64,000 bases of DNA from Thiothrix sp. UBA5583. Lineage in GTDB: Bacteria; Pseudomonadota; Gammaproteobacteria; Thiotrichales; Thiotrichaceae. This document shows, one piece after another, positions 7,667 through 17,363 of the stretch. The position numbers and the translations under genes were made by a program. The notes below the pieces were generated by a model. That model was given only the letters and a program-made list of their open reading frames with translations, was not told the origin of the DNA and did not search any database. The stretch lies in assembly GCA_002425225.1 (NCBI GenBank), contig DILV01000011.1, forward strand, positions 30,343-94,342, in the 5' to 3' direction. How positions within the stretch are numbered: position 1 is the stretch's first letter; the number at the start of each line of letters is the position of its first letter.

Positions 7667-10594
7667 ATGCCTGATTCGCCTGAAAAACGTTTCCAGAACC
7701 ACATTGCCCGTTTCCTGCGCAAAGTGCATGGCTATACGCCGCTGGAAAGCCGGGAAATCCAGGACGGTTATATCGCCCAACAACACCTGCTGGATTTCAT
7801 CCAAACCACCCAGGCGGAAACGTATGCACGCTTGGAAACGGATTACACCACGGATGCACCGCAGCAAATCCTGTTGACTTTGCGGGAAGAACTAGCAAAA
7901 GCCCCGCTGTGGCTGATCATGCGCGATGGTTTGAAGGTTCGCGGGCAACACTTCCAGCTTTACTCACCCAAACCACGCTCCAGCGCAAGCACCGCAGACC
8001 ACACCCAAAACCGCATCAGTTTCAAGACCGAACTGGTCGTTGGTGATGCCAAACGCCCGGACATTGTGCTATTCCTCAACGGCCTGCCCATTATCGTCAT
8101 TGAACTCAAGCACGAAGCTGCCGGGCAAAACGTGCATGACGCAGTGATCCAGTTCACCCAACGCAACCCGGATGATGCCATTTTCCGCCTGCCCTTCCTC
8201 TACATCGCCGCCGACACCTCGGAAGTCAAGGTCGCCACCAACCCGCGACAGGCAGAGCATTTCCGTTGGTTCAACACCGGTCTGGAAAACCTGCCGGAAA
8301 CGGAGGGCGAATACCCGGTTGAGTACCTGTACCGGCATGTACTGGCGCGGGATGCCATCCTGCAAGCCATCAGTTTTTATCTGGTGTATGTGCCGCAACG
8401 CGCAGCCGACCCGGACAAAGGCATCAGCGCCCGTGACGCTTTCAGTCTGTTCCCGCGCTACCACCAGTCACGCATGGTCGAGCGGCTGGCAGCCGACATC
8501 GGCACACACTTTGCTGGGCAAGGCCATATCGGCAAAAAATACCTGATCAACCATTCCGCTGGCTCCGGCAAAACCCTGTCAATCAGTTGGCTGGCGGATC
8601 GGCTCAATAGCCTCTATCTGGGCGGAACCAGCACCAAACTGGTGGACATGGTGTTTGTGCTGACCGACCGCAACAGCCTGGACAAGAACATCCGTGACGA
8701 GTTGGAAAACTTCCACCATTTACGCAACGTCATCCGCTACGCCAAGACTTCGCAGCAACTCAAGCAGCACATTGCCCGCCGCGAATCCATCATTGTCAGC
8801 ACCCAACAGAAATTCGTCGAAATCCTCAAGGAACTGGAAAGCCAGCCCGAATTGAAAACCCTGCGGGTTGCCTACCTGATTGATGAAGCGCACCGCTCAC
8901 AGGAAGGCAGCATGGCAACTGCCGTGCGCAAACCCTTCCGCGATACGCCGGACGTGGAGGAAGACAGCGACCCGGAACAGACATTGGCAGATGCCATCCG
9001 CGCCCACGACCACAACCAGTTATTCGTTGCCTTTACCGCCACGCCCGCCAACGCGACTGTGCAACTGTTTGGTGCAGCCTTCGACACCTATTCGGAAGCC
9101 GAAGCCATTCATGAGAAATACATCGTTGATGTCGCCGCCAGTATCATTTCCTATAAAACCCTGTTTCACCTGCAAAGCCCCGTCATTCCGCCAGATGCAG
9201 ACAAGCTCTACCCTGCCGGGGTGCTCGCCAAAGCCTTGCAGAATGTAGCCTTTCAGGATGAAGGCTTGATCCAGTACAAGGCAGAATTGATGTTGCGCAT
9301 CTTCGATGAAGACATCAAACCGCTGATCAACGGGCAAGCCAAAGCCATGATCGTTGCCAGCTCTCGCCTCGCCGGGCTGCTGTATTACCGCATCCTCAAG
9401 GAAAAGCTGCGGGAAAAGCGTGAAATCGAGCCAGAGCGTTACGCTTATGACGTGGTGTATGCCTTTTCCGACTTTGACCACCCGGAAACTCACGCACACA
9501 TCAGTGAACACACCCTCAACGGGCTGGACAAGGAAGAGCTGATCGAAGAGCGTTTTGATACTGACGGCTATCGCCTGATGGTGGTTGCCAGCAAGTTCCA
9601 GACCGGGTTTGACCAACCGCTGCTGGCGGGCATGTTTCTCGACAAACCGGTGCAAGACCGGAATGCCGTGCAGACTATTTCCCGTCTCAACCGCTGCGCT
9701 CCCGGCAAGGAGGGGGTGGTCGTGGTTGATTTCACCAATAATGCCGACAAAATCCTCAAGGCATTCAACAAATACCGGCAGGGAACGCCCTATACCGCTT
9801 CGGAGCCGGATCAGGCGCAATGCAAAGGGCTATACCTGCAAATCCTGGATGCCGGGATTTTCATTGCCGATGATGCCGAAACCTATCTGCATCTGGCAGG
9901 ACAAATCGGACGGGATCAACAAGCAGCAGGGCTGCCGGCAGCGGAAACCGTCAAATGGCGCGGGCGCTTCAACAGCAGGCTGGCAAGCATGGAAGAACGC
10001 AAAGCCTTTGTCTACTTGCTGACAAAATTCGCCCGCTCTTACCAGTTCCTGTCCTGTTTCTTTGTGTATGCCGGTGAACTGGCACAGTTTGCTGCATTTG
10101 CCGAATTTCTCGCACCGCAACTGATCAAGGCCGGTTCCACTTCTGATCTGATGACACACATCGGCAAACTGAAACTGGAGAAAGCGGCGGTCACATTTCA
10201 GGGTATCCGCGAACTCAAACCAGCCACGCTCAAACCCCGCAGCGGTGGCGGTGGAAATCACGAGCCGCCACCCAAAACCACCATCAGCGACATGATCGAA
10301 AAACTGCGCGAGCGCTTCCAGATCAGTGAAGCAGAAGCCTTGGTCATCCGTGAAGTGTGCGAGGAAAAAGTTGCCGACCCGATCATTTTCCGCCATGTAC
10401 AAGCTAACCGCCATGACCGACCTTATCTAGAGCGTTACTACCAGCCGGAAGTACGCACTGCCATCGAAACCAGCTATGCCAGCCGTGCCTTGTACCAATG
10501 CCTGCTGGATGAAAAATACATCGACCCCGGTTCCATCTTTGACATCATGGCACATACCGTGATTTATCGCGGGCTGGAAAACCGCATTTCATAG
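7667..10594 (+). CDS. hsdR: Type I restriction-modification system, restriction (R) subunit
   Basis: Protein of 975 residues, the translocating and cleaving subunit. An N-terminal PD-(D/E)XK nuclease is visible as D132 (RPDIVLF) and E146-x-K148 (VIELK). The SF2 motor follows, with Walker A SAGSGKT at 297-303, the DEAH box at 406-409 (LIDEAHRSQ), FTATPAN, and a late motif with NRCAPGKEGVVVVDF. The C-terminal helical part binds the M2S core. With the M and S subunits nearby the enzyme looks complete. It is separated from hsdS by about 1.2 kb containing the antitoxin, toxin remnant and Uma2 gene, so its expression may not depend on the hsdM promoter. Confidence 0.95.
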   Translation: MPDSPEKRFQNHIARFLRKVHGYTPLESREIQDGYIAQQHLLDFIQTTQAETYARLETDYTTDAPQQILLTLREELAKAPLWLIMRDGLKVRGQHFQLYSPKPRSSASTADHTQNRISFKTELVVGDAKRPDIVLFLNGLPIIVIELKHEAAGQNVHDAVIQFTQRNPDDAIFRLPFLYIAADTSEVKVATNPRQAEHFRWFNTGLENLPETEGEYPVEYLYRHVLARDAILQAISFYLVYVPQRAADPDKGISARDAFSLFPRYHQSRMVERLAADIGTHFAGQGHIGKKYLINHSAGSGKTLSISWLADRLNSLYLGGTSTKLVDMVFVLTDRNSLDKNIRDELENFHHLRNVIRYAKTSQQLKQHIARRESIIVSTQQKFVEILKELESQPELKTLRVAYLIDEAHRSQEGSMATAVRKPFRDTPDVEEDSDPEQTLADAIRAHDHNQLFVAFTATPANATVQLFGAAFDTYSEAEAIHEKYIVDVAASIISYKTLFHLQSPVIPPDADKLYPAGVLAKALQNVAFQDEGLIQYKAELMLRIFDEDIKPLINGQAKAMIVASSRLAGLLYYRILKEKLREKREIEPERYAYDVVYAFSDFDHPETHAHISEHTLNGLDKEELIEERFDTDGYRLMVVASKFQTGFDQPLLAGMFLDKPVQDRNAVQTISRLNRCAPGKEGVVVVDFTNNADKILKAFNKYRQGTPYTASEPDQAQCKGLYLQILDAGIFIADDAETYLHLAGQIGRDQQAAGLPAAETVKWRGRFNSRLASMEERKAFVYLLTKFARSYQFLSCFFVYAGELAQFAAFAEFLAPQLIKAGSTSDLMTHIGKLKLEKAAVTFQGIRELKPATLKPRSGGGGNHEPPPKTTISDMIEKLRERFQISEAEALVIREVCEEKVADPIIFRHVQANRHDRPYLERYYQPEVRTAIETSYASRALYQCLLDEKYIDPGSIFDIMAHTVIYRGLENRIS

Positions 10595-10671
10595 GCAAGC
10601 ACCACCTACTGTCTGGTAATATGCAGCCCGTTTGTCATTCCGTAGCATTTTCTCTGTAAGGATCATTCCCC

Positions 10672-11427
10672 ATGCCAGTTGTTCCCTTCCCTGCCAGTAC
10701 CCAAAGCCTGCTTGATGAAGCCACTGCCCTGACCGGGCGCAGTTTCGACATAGTGTTTGATGCCAGTTTGCCGGTGGTTTCCAGCGTGCGTATCGGTGGG
10801 CGCGAAGGGCGGGAAAACCATGAAATCGTGCTGCGCGTACCGGGGGATGAAAACAACTACCTGATTGCCTGGCAAGCCGCCTTTGTTTTGCACCAGTACC
10901 GCACCCCGGAAACTGAGCGCACCAACCTGCAACCTAATGCTGCTTACCTTGCCAGCGTCAAAAATGAGTTGCTGACCATGCACCCCGGTATTCCACTGGG
11001 GCAACGCGAAGCCTTTACCGATCATGTGATTGGCGGGGTACTGACGCAATTGCGTTCTGTGCCGATTGGAATGCTGATCGACATCCACCTGCACCGTGAA
11101 TATGCGGAATTGCACGCTGTCCAGCAACAGTCACTGGTCAATCAGGTAGTGGAGCATATTGCCTGCCTGCAACTGACCCCGGACATGTTCCCGCGCACCC
11201 TGGTGCGTGCCAATCAGGTGATGAATGCCACACAGGCGTTGATGGTAGCCGAACTGTTCGACATGCCCGGTATTTTTGAGCCTTACCGCACGGTAGGCAT
11301 GGAAGCGGCAGCCGCCATCCTGCTGGAGCCGTGTATGCAGCAGATTTTTGACGACACCAGCGACCGTGAACTGATTGATTCCTGGGGACGCAACCTCGGG
11401 ATCGAAAAATGGTATCGCTGGGTGTAA
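10672..11427 (+). CDS. Conserved-looking protein of unknown function
   Basis: A 251-residue soluble protein that I do not recognise. It has no signal peptide, no membrane segment and no clear metalloprotease motif. The N-terminal half is mixed alpha/beta (FDIVFDASLPVVSSVRIGG, HEIVLRVPGDENNYLIAWQAAFVL). The C-terminal half is helical, with an aromatic end (WGRNLGIEKWYRWV). It follows hsdR by 77 bases in the same direction and has its own weak AAGGA site. Standing next to a restriction locus makes a defence or accessory role thinkable, but nothing in the sequence shows it. Confidence 0.75.
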   Translation: MPVVPFPASTQSLLDEATALTGRSFDIVFDASLPVVSSVRIGGREGRENHEIVLRVPGDENNYLIAWQAAFVLHQYRTPETERTNLQPNAAYLASVKNELLTMHPGIPLGQREAFTDHVIGGVLTQLRSVPIGMLIDIHLHREYAELHAVQQQSLVNQVVEHIACLQLTPDMFPRTLVRANQVMNATQALMVAELFDMPGIFEPYRTVGMEAAAAILLEPCMQQIFDDTSDRELIDSWGRNLGIEKWYRWV

Positions 11428-11452
11428 ATCCCCCCATCACTCCTCTTTTGCA

Positions 11453-11490
11453 TTGCACACTTGTGGTGCAAGTGGGAATATAAAGCCCAC
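11453..11490 (+). promoter_or_regulatory. Two small hairpins in the leader of the trpB2-like gene
   Basis: TTGCAC (11453-11458) pairs with GTGCAA (11466-11471), and GTGGG (11472-11476) pairs with CCCAC (11486-11490), just before the AAAGGAGG ribosome site. TATAAA at 11479-11484 could also be a -10 element. Function is unknown. Confidence 0.3.
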
Positions 11491-11516
11491 ATTCTACATG
11501 GACAAAGGAGGACTGA

Positions 11517-12866
11517 ATGACAACCAAAATCTACCTGCCCGAAGCCGATATGCCAACCCACTGGTATAACGTCGTTGCTGATATGCCCAACAAACCCTTC
11601 CCCTATCTGGGGCCGGATGGCAACCCTGTGCCTCCCGAAGCAATGCTGGGCATTTTCCCCGAAACGCTGGTGATGCAGGAAATGAGTGCCGAACGCTGGA
11701 TTCCGATCCCCGAACCTGTGCGTGAAGCCCTGACCATGTGGCGCCCTTCCCCGCTGTACCGTGCTCACCGCCTAGAAAAAATGCTCAATACCCCGGCGAA
11801 AATCTATTACAAAAATGAAGCGGTTAGCCCGGCAGGTTCGCACAAGCCCAACACAGCAGTAGCCCAGGCTTACTACAACCAGCAAGCGGGCATCAAACGC
11901 CTGTCAACGGAAACCGGCGCGGGTCAGTGGGGCAGCTCGCTGGCACTGGCTGGGCAAATGTTCGGTATCGACGTGCGCGTGTACATGGTGAAAATCAGTT
12001 ACCAGCAGAAACCTTACCGCCGTTCCATGATGCAAACCTGGGGTGCGGAAGTGTTCGCCAGCCCCACTGACATGACCGAAGCCGGGCGCAAAATCCTCGC
12101 GGCTGACCCGGATTCACAAGGCTCACTGGGCGTTGCCATTTCTGAAGCGGTGGAAGAAGCAGCCAGCCGTGCCGATACCAACTATGCGCTGGGTTCAGTG
12201 CTGAACCATGTCCTGTTGCACCAGACCATCATTGGGCTGGAAGCAAAACAGCAGTTGGCAATGGTCGGTGACTACCCGGACATGGTATTCGCGCCATGCG
12301 GTGGCGGTTCCAACTTTGGCGGGCTGGCATTCCCATTCCTGGCAGACAATGCCACTGGCAAGAATGTGCGTCTGGTAGCGGTTGAACCGACTTCCTGCCC
12401 AACCCTGACCAAAGGCATTTATACCTATGACTTTGGTGACGTGGCTGGCTATACACCGTTGATGAAAATGTACACCCTTGGTCATGATTTCATGCCACCG
12501 GGCATCCATGCAGGTGGCTTGCGTTACCACGGTGATTCCGCACTGGTCAGCCAGTTGTACCACGAAGGGCTGATCGAAGCCGTCGCCGTGCCGCAACTGG
12601 AAACATTTGCAGCAGGCGTCATGTTCGCCAAGAGCGAGGGCATCATTCCAGCGCCGGAATCCTGCCACGCGATTGCCGCCACTATCCGTGCCGCACAGGA
12701 ATGCAGCAAAACCGGTGAAGCCAAAACCCTGCTGTTCAACCTGTCAGGCCACGGTCATTTCGACATGACCTCTTATGACCGTTATCTGCAAGGTGATCTG
12801 ACTGACTTCGACTACCCGGAAGAAGCCATCAGGGAATCACTGGCACATCTGCCCAAATTCGGTTAA
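11517..12866 (+). CDS. TrpB-like PLP-dependent enzyme (tryptophan synthase beta chain 2, TrpB2 type)
   Basis: Protein of 449 residues, the length of the TrpB2 class, which is longer than classical TrpB. The PLP lysine lies in [17 protein letters not shown], and the phosphate-binding glycine loop is [16 protein letters not shown]. TrpB2 enzymes condense indole with serine, and often occur without a neighbouring trpA, as here; some act on other amino-acid substrates. The start is fixed by an AAAGGAGG ribosome site 5-6 bases upstream. It is convergent with the AEC transporter gene. Whether it makes tryptophan or salvages indole depends on whether a standard trpAB exists elsewhere. Confidence 0.9.
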   Translation: MTTKIYLPEADMPTHWYNVVADMPNKPFPYLGPDGNPVPPEAMLGIFPETLVMQEMSAERWIPIPEPVREALTMWRPSPLYRAHRLEKMLNTPAKIYYKNEAVSPAGSHKPNTAVAQAYYNQQAGIKRLSTETGAGQWGSSLALAGQMFGIDVRVYMVKISYQQKPYRRSMMQTWGAEVFASPTDMTEAGRKILAADPDSQGSLGVAISEAVEEAASRADTNYALGSVLNHVLLHQTIIGLEAKQQLAMVGDYPDMVFAPCGGGSNFGGLAFPFLADNATGKNVRLVAVEPTSCPTLTKGIYTYDFGDVAGYTPLMKMYTLGHDFMPPGIHAGGLRYHGDSALVSQLYHEGLIEAVAVPQLETFAAGVMFAKSEGIIPAPESCHAIAATIRAAQECSKTGEAKTLLFNLSGHGHFDMTSYDRYLQGDLTDFDYPEEAIRESLAHLPKFG

Positions 12867-12918
12867 CCGTCTGGTTGTCAGGGGTGGGTAACATGCCTGC
12901 CCCTGCCCATTCGGTTCA

Positions 12919-13830
12919 TCAACTGACCGCCAGCAGTACCAATGGCAGGCTCATCATGCTGAGCAGGGTTTCGCCCGTAATCAGTACCGCCATCATGGCA
13001 GCATTGCCCCCCAGTTGCCGCGCAAGGATGTAAGCGGAAGAAGCCGTTGGCAGGGCAGCAAACATCACCAATACCGCCCGTTCCAGTGAGGGTATATGTA
13101 ACAGGCTACACAACACAAACACCAGTGCGGGTAACAACACCAGCTTGATCAACGCTGCCCACAACAAGGTTTTCCCTGACTCACGCAAGGCTTGCAAGCG
13201 CAACCCCGCCCCGACCGCCAGCAAGCCCAGCGGCAACGCCATCTGTCCCAGTTTCACCACCACTGACCACCACATGTCCGGCAGAGAAAATGGCAACACA
13301 TTCAGGATAATGCCGATAACACTCGCCATGATCAGAGGGTTGCGCACAATCGACAGCAGGATGGCAACAGGTCGTACCTGCCCGTGGGTATAACGGGCAA
13401 ACACGGCAATGCACAACAGATTCACCAACGGGATCATGACTGCCACAATGATGGCTGCCAAGGTTAAGGCCGGAGCTGGCAACGCCACCGCCATGACTGC
13501 CAACCCAATATAGGTATTGAAACGAATGCTTCCCTGAAAAAACGAGGTAAAATCTGCCCCGTTCAAACGCAGCCAAGGTGCAAACAAAAAGCACAACAGG
13601 CTAGCCAGCAGCGGAACCGCCCCAGCCAGCAACAACAACCAGCCCGCTGACGCAAAATCCACTTCAGCTTTAGCCAGATGCTCGACCAGCAGGGCAGGGA
13701 ACAGGATGTAATAGGTAACTTTTTCTGCCTGCACCCAGAAATGCTCGTCCAGAAAAGCGCTGCGCCGCGCCACGTTGCCCAGCATCAGCAGGATGAATAC
13801 TGGAAAAATGGCAGCAAACACCGGATACAT
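12919..13830 (-). CDS. AEC (auxin efflux carrier) family transporter
   Basis: Protein of 303 residues, almost wholly hydrophobic, with about ten predicted membrane spans, starting MYPVFAAIFPVFILLMLG. The family pattern includes a central polar break (PLVNLLCIAVFARY) and the C-terminal AALPTASSAYILARQLGG stretch, typical of bacterial AEC permeases. These move small organic acids or amino-acid-like solutes; the substrate here is not clear. Its ATG overlaps the batD stop by one base (TAATG), so it is the last gene of the moxR-bat run and probably translationally coupled to it, which is unusual for this cluster. Confidence 0.88.
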   Translation of the reverse strand: MYPVFAAIFPVFILLMLGNVARRSAFLDEHFWVQAEKVTYYILFPALLVEHLAKAEVDFASAGWLLLLAGAVPLLASLLCFLFAPWLRLNGADFTSFFQGSIRFNTYIGLAVMAVALPAPALTLAAIIVAVMIPLVNLLCIAVFARYTHGQVRPVAILLSIVRNPLIMASVIGIILNVLPFSLPDMWWSVVVKLGQMALPLGLLAVGAGLRLQALRESGKTLLWAALIKLVLLPALVFVLCSLLHIPSLERAVLVMFAALPTASSAYILARQLGGNAAMMAVLITGETLLSMMSLPLVLLAVS

Positions 13831-15554
13831 TATTCAGGGTACAGCGTAGCCAGACCGGGATGGTTGGAATGGGGAGTAACAGCCACGGGCTTGAAAGCCT
13901 GTACCGCTTTCCACAGACCACTACCCTGCCAGCTTGCCGCTTCACGCCCGTACAGGCTGGCAAGCAGTTTGTCGATCTCGCTGCGCAAACTCGGGTCGGC
14001 CTGTTCACGCAAGGTAGTAATCAGGGCAGGATGCAAACCCAGGGTGCTATCCGCCCATGCCAGTAAGGCATCATGCGCAGCCTGCGCCTGATTTTGCCGA
14101 CAAGCCTGTTCCAGAACGCGCAAACTGTTTTTGCCACTAGCCGCCGCTGTTTTTTGTAGCGGAAGGCTTGCCGGTTTGGCTGGTTTGCGCAACCAGCGCC
14201 ACGACAACCAGCCGAATGACAGTACCACCCACAGCAACAACAGGCTGAAAGCCAGTCGTTCCCAAGTCAGCCAGCCCCACAGGCCAGCCAGCAGATCCTT
14301 ACCCGCCTCGCCAGCAACAGGCGGGGCTTGTGGTTTGTTATCAGGTTCAGCAACAGGCGGGGGCGTAACAACCGCTGGCTCACCTGCTGGAGCTGCCTGT
14401 CCACCACTGACGCGCATTGTCACCGGATTGATGGAGGCAGTTTCCTGCTTGCCCGCCGTACTGTTCCACCAGGTCAGGTTAATGGCTGGAATGGCATATT
14501 CGCCGTTGTAAGGGGCAACGATGACCCATTTCTCCTGACGTACACCCACCACGCCATCATTACCGGCATCATTGCGCAGTTCCGGCTTGTCGGTGTATGC
14601 CTTGATTCCTGCGGGCATCTGCACATCCAGTTTTGGCAACTGTTCGGCTGCCAGACCATCCGCCATGATTGCCAGTGTCAGGGTGACTGGCTCACCAGCC
14701 TGTAATTTGTCGGGGGCAGTCTGCCAGTGGGCATTCAGGGTAATGCTTTTGGCTGGCAACCATTGCTGACCGGTATAGGTGGCGGGTTGTCCCTGGATTT
14801 GCAGCGTCAGGGGCTCTGAAAAACGCCGGATACGTTTGCCATTAACACCAAACGGGTCGTAACTGCTTGGCCCCGGTTCTGCCAACACGCCCTCAAAGGC
14901 TGCCCGCCCGATGGTCAGCGTACCGCTTTGCTGGGGAACCAGCGCATAACGGCGCTCAATCACTTGCCAGTTGCGCCCATCACGCATCAGGGTGTAATTG
15001 CGGGTATTGCCAATCTGGCGGATGTCACCCTTGCCTGCCTCAATGACCGGATGCGACAAGGTAGCTTGCGGCTGCAAGGGCTGGATGTGCAGGATGCGTT
15101 GGGTCACAAGGGTTTGTTGCTGCACGTAAGGCTGTTTTGGCTCAGCTTCCAGTTCAACCAGCAGGTCTGCTCCACCGCCTCCGGTACTGGAGGGAGGAGG
15201 TTGATCAAGCACCTGCAAATCCAGTGCCTGGCTCTGTTCAGCACCAAAACTGATGGGCGGAATGTGCAAGGTACCGGTATTGCGTGGATACAGGATTAGC
15301 GACCATTCGGTACGTACACTGCTGACCCCGTTAACCATGCTGAAACTGTTGCTTTGCGAACGGCTGCGAATTTCAAAATCCTTGAGCAAGGGGGCAAAAT
15401 CAGGATCGTTACCCACCACACCGTCTGCGGTCAGGGTCAGCGTTACCGGGTCGCCCAAGGCTACCGGATTGCGATCAAGCTGCGCCATGATACTGGCAGC
15501 GTGCGCCCACCAGGGTAGACACCCTAACAGTGCAAACAACAGAAACCTTACCAT
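13830..15554 (-). CDS. batD: BatD family protein
   Basis: Protein of 574 residues with a signal peptide (MVRFLLFALLGCLPWWAHAAS), a long periplasmic part made of beta-sandwich repeats (for example LTLTADGVVGNDPDFAPLLKDF and VTLTLAIMADGLAAEQLPKLD), a Pro-rich linker, one membrane helix (LAFSLLLLWVVLSFGWLSW) and a cytoplasmic helical tail. This is the standard plan of BatD (oxygen tolerance) proteins, which work with the VWA proteins BatA and BatB in the envelope. It overlaps the preceding gene by 7 bases. The exact job is unsettled; a link to envelope stress and MoxR-type chaperoning is the usual view. Confidence 0.9.
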   Translation of the reverse strand: MVRFLLFALLGCLPWWAHAASIMAQLDRNPVALGDPVTLTLTADGVVGNDPDFAPLLKDFEIRSRSQSNSFSMVNGVSSVRTEWSLILYPRNTGTLHIPPISFGAEQSQALDLQVLDQPPPSSTGGGGADLLVELEAEPKQPYVQQQTLVTQRILHIQPLQPQATLSHPVIEAGKGDIRQIGNTRNYTLMRDGRNWQVIERRYALVPQQSGTLTIGRAAFEGVLAEPGPSSYDPFGVNGKRIRRFSEPLTLQIQGQPATYTGQQWLPAKSITLNAHWQTAPDKLQAGEPVTLTLAIMADGLAAEQLPKLDVQMPAGIKAYTDKPELRNDAGNDGVVGVRQEKWVIVAPYNGEYAIPAINLTWWNSTAGKQETASINPVTMRVSGGQAAPAGEPAVVTPPPVAEPDNKPQAPPVAGEAGKDLLAGLWGWLTWERLAFSLLLLWVVLSFGWLSWRWLRKPAKPASLPLQKTAAASGKNSLRVLEQACRQNQAQAAHDALLAWADSTLGLHPALITTLREQADPSLRSEIDKLLASLYGREAASWQGSGLWKAVQAFKPVAVTPHSNHPGLATLYPE

Positions 15555-17359
15555 TCTTCACCTCTTGCCTGATTGCCACCACGCTGCTGGTACTGGTATT
15601 GAAACTTGCGCCGCCACAAGCCTGCCGGGTCATCAGGGATGCGCCGTAACCACTGTTCCGTGGCTTGCTGTTGCTCCCGTTGCTGCGAGTCCTGCTCGCC
15701 TTCCTGCTGACCTGCTTTGTCGGGCTGCTGCTGTTTCCCATCTTGCCCTTGTTGTTTTTGCTGTTCGGCCTGTTTTTCGGCTTCTTTTTCCTTGCCTTCC
15801 TTGCCGTATTGTTCAGCTTCAGGGGGATTTTGCTGCTGGCCTTGTTGCCCTTGCTGCCCGTCCTGCTGTTGTTGCTGGCCTTGTTGCCCCTGTTGCCCGT
15901 CCTGCTGCTGTTGCTGGTTTTGCGAGTCTTGTTGTTGCTGGCTGGCAGAATCTTGCTGTTGCTGTGGGTTACTACCCTGCTGCTGGTTTTGTTGCCGGGA
16001 AGCCGCCTGTTTCAGTATATCCAGATTGTGGCGGGCATCCGCGTGCTGCGGGTCTGTCTGCAAGGCTTTTTCATAAGCCACTATCGCGTCTTCAAACTTG
16101 CCCTGTTTTGCCAAGGCATTACCATAATTATAGTACCCGTCAACCGTCGGAGTATTGGCGTACTGGCTGGCAGCACTGGCGTAGTCACGTTGCCGGTAAG
16201 CAGCAGCAGCTTTCCATTGCGGGTCATTGAACAGTTTGGCAGCTTCGTCCGGCTGACCATCATCCATCGCTTGCTGCCCTTGCTGGTCGGGTGTCTGCCA
16301 CAGGTCATTCCAGCCAAATGCTTGCGCCTGCTGGGGTTGGGGCAACAGCAGGCAAACCAGTGCCGCTCCCAGCCAGCCACGCCGGAAAGCCAGCGCTGCC
16401 AGCGGCAACAGCAACAATACCAGCCAATAACCTTGGTTGATCCAGGTATCCACCTGTCGCCCATCGTTTGCTGTCAGCTTGCCATCCACGCTGGCCTTCC
16501 ACTGTTCGCCCAGACTGGCAAGATCGGCATCACCCATCGTGGCCTTGACAAACAAACCCTCCCCAGCTTCAGCAATTGTGGTCAATTCCGCCAGATTGGT
16601 GGATGCCACCACGGTTTTACCGTCATTGTCGATCAGGAAGCCGCCCCTGACGCTCGGAATCGGCGCACCAGCTTCACTGCCGACTGCCAACACCGATACC
16701 TTATAACCTTGCTTGCGGGCATTTTCAGCAGTTTCCCTAGCAGTATCCGGGTCAGATGCTCCGTCGGTAATCAACAGGATATGCCCTTGCGTTACACCTG
16801 CCTGCTTGAGAAGATCGACCGAACGCTGGATGGCAGGTGTTAGCAAACTGCCGGGAGCTGGCATGATTTCCGGCGAAAGATTTTTTACCTGTTCCTGGAT
16901 AGTCTCCCTGTCATCGGTCAGAGGTGATACCACAAAAGCATCACCGGCAAAGACCACCAACCCCGTCTGTCCGTCTGCCCGTGCCTTGAGAATATCGAGC
17001 AACTTGAAACGTGCCAGCGTCAAGCGGTTGGGCTTCTCATCTTCTGCATACATCGACGCGGAAAAATCCATTGCCACTACCAATGCCTGCTGGTTGCGGA
17101 ACACCGGCACTTCACGCTTGTCCCAAGCAGGCCCCGCCATTGCCACCACCGCTAGCAACAAGGCCACAGACAGGATCAGCAAAGGCATCAAGCCCAAGCG
17201 ACCAGCCTTGCCACTGAGGACAAACGGCATCAGGTGCTTGTCAATGAGGCGTTCCCACTCGCCCTGCTGTTGGTTACGCAACAGATGGATACCCCACAAC
17301 AGCGGGATTGCCAGTAATAACCATAGCCATTCGGGATGCATAAAGTGCAAGGTATTCAT
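15548..17359 (-). CDS. BatB-BatC fusion: VWA domain with TPR and Gln-rich tail
   Basis: Protein of 603 residues. Two N-terminal membrane helices (WLWLLLAIPLLWGIHLL; LLILSVALLLAVVAMAG) precede a VWA domain whose MIDAS motif DFSASM is intact. Another helix (GYWLVLLLLPLAALAF) follows, then TPR repeats (DGYYNYGNALAKQGKFEDAI) and a Gln/Gly/Lys-rich tail of about 130 residues. In many bacteria the VWA part (BatB) and the TPR part (BatC) are separate; here they are one chain. The Gln-rich tail contains a perfect protein-level tandem repeat of 13 residues. It lies between batA (4 bases upstream) and batD (7-base overlap). Confidence 0.9.
   Translation of the reverse strand: MNTLHFMHPEWLWLLLAIPLLWGIHLLRNQQQGEWERLIDKHLMPFVLSGKAGRLGLMPLLILSVALLLAVVAMAGPAWDKREVPVFRNQQALVVAMDFSASMYAEDEKPNRLTLARFKLLDILKARADGQTGLVVFAGDAFVVSPLTDDRETIQEQVKNLSPEIMPAPGSLLTPAIQRSVDLLKQAGVTQGHILLITDGASDPDTARETAENARKQGYKVSVLAVGSEAGAPIPSVRGGFLIDNDGKTVVASTNLAELTTIAEAGEGLFVKATMGDADLASLGEQWKASVDGKLTANDGRQVDTWINQGYWLVLLLLPLAALAFRRGWLGAALVCLLLPQPQQAQAFGWNDLWQTPDQQGQQAMDDGQPDEAAKLFNDPQWKAAAAYRQRDYASAASQYANTPTVDGYYNYGNALAKQGKFEDAIVAYEKALQTDPQHADARHNLDILKQAASRQQNQQQGSNPQQQQDSASQQQQDSQNQQQQQDGQQGQQGQQQQQDGQQGQQGQQQNPPEAEQYGKEGKEKEAEKQAEQQKQQGQDGKQQQPDKAGQQEGEQDSQQREQQQATEQWLRRIPDDPAGLWRRKFQYQYQQRGGNQARGEEW
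15838..15915 (-). repeat. Two tandem 39-bp units in the Gln-rich tail of BatB-BatC
   Basis: Units 15838-15876 and 15877-15915 differ at a few third positions and both encode a 13-residue unit of Gln with DGQQGQQG. Such repeats tend to vary in copy number by slippage, always in steps that keep the frame. Confidence 0.75.
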
Positions 17360-17363
17360 GCCA

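Noticed and set aside
3047..10594. Restriction locus as a recently acquired genomic island
   Set aside because: No integrase, tRNA, att repeats or transposase are seen at its borders; only the TRD-coding DNA of hsdS differs visibly in composition.
12879..12905. Bidirectional terminator between the trpB2-like gene and the AEC gene
   Set aside because: CAGGGG and CCCCTG can pair, but the inner part mismatches and neither strand has a T-run, so support is too weak.
15665..16843. Leu/Val-rich open frame opposite batB-batC, resembling a membrane protein
   Set aside because: The hydrophobic look comes from reading the complement of Gln-rich codons (CAG/CAA); no start signal or family match.
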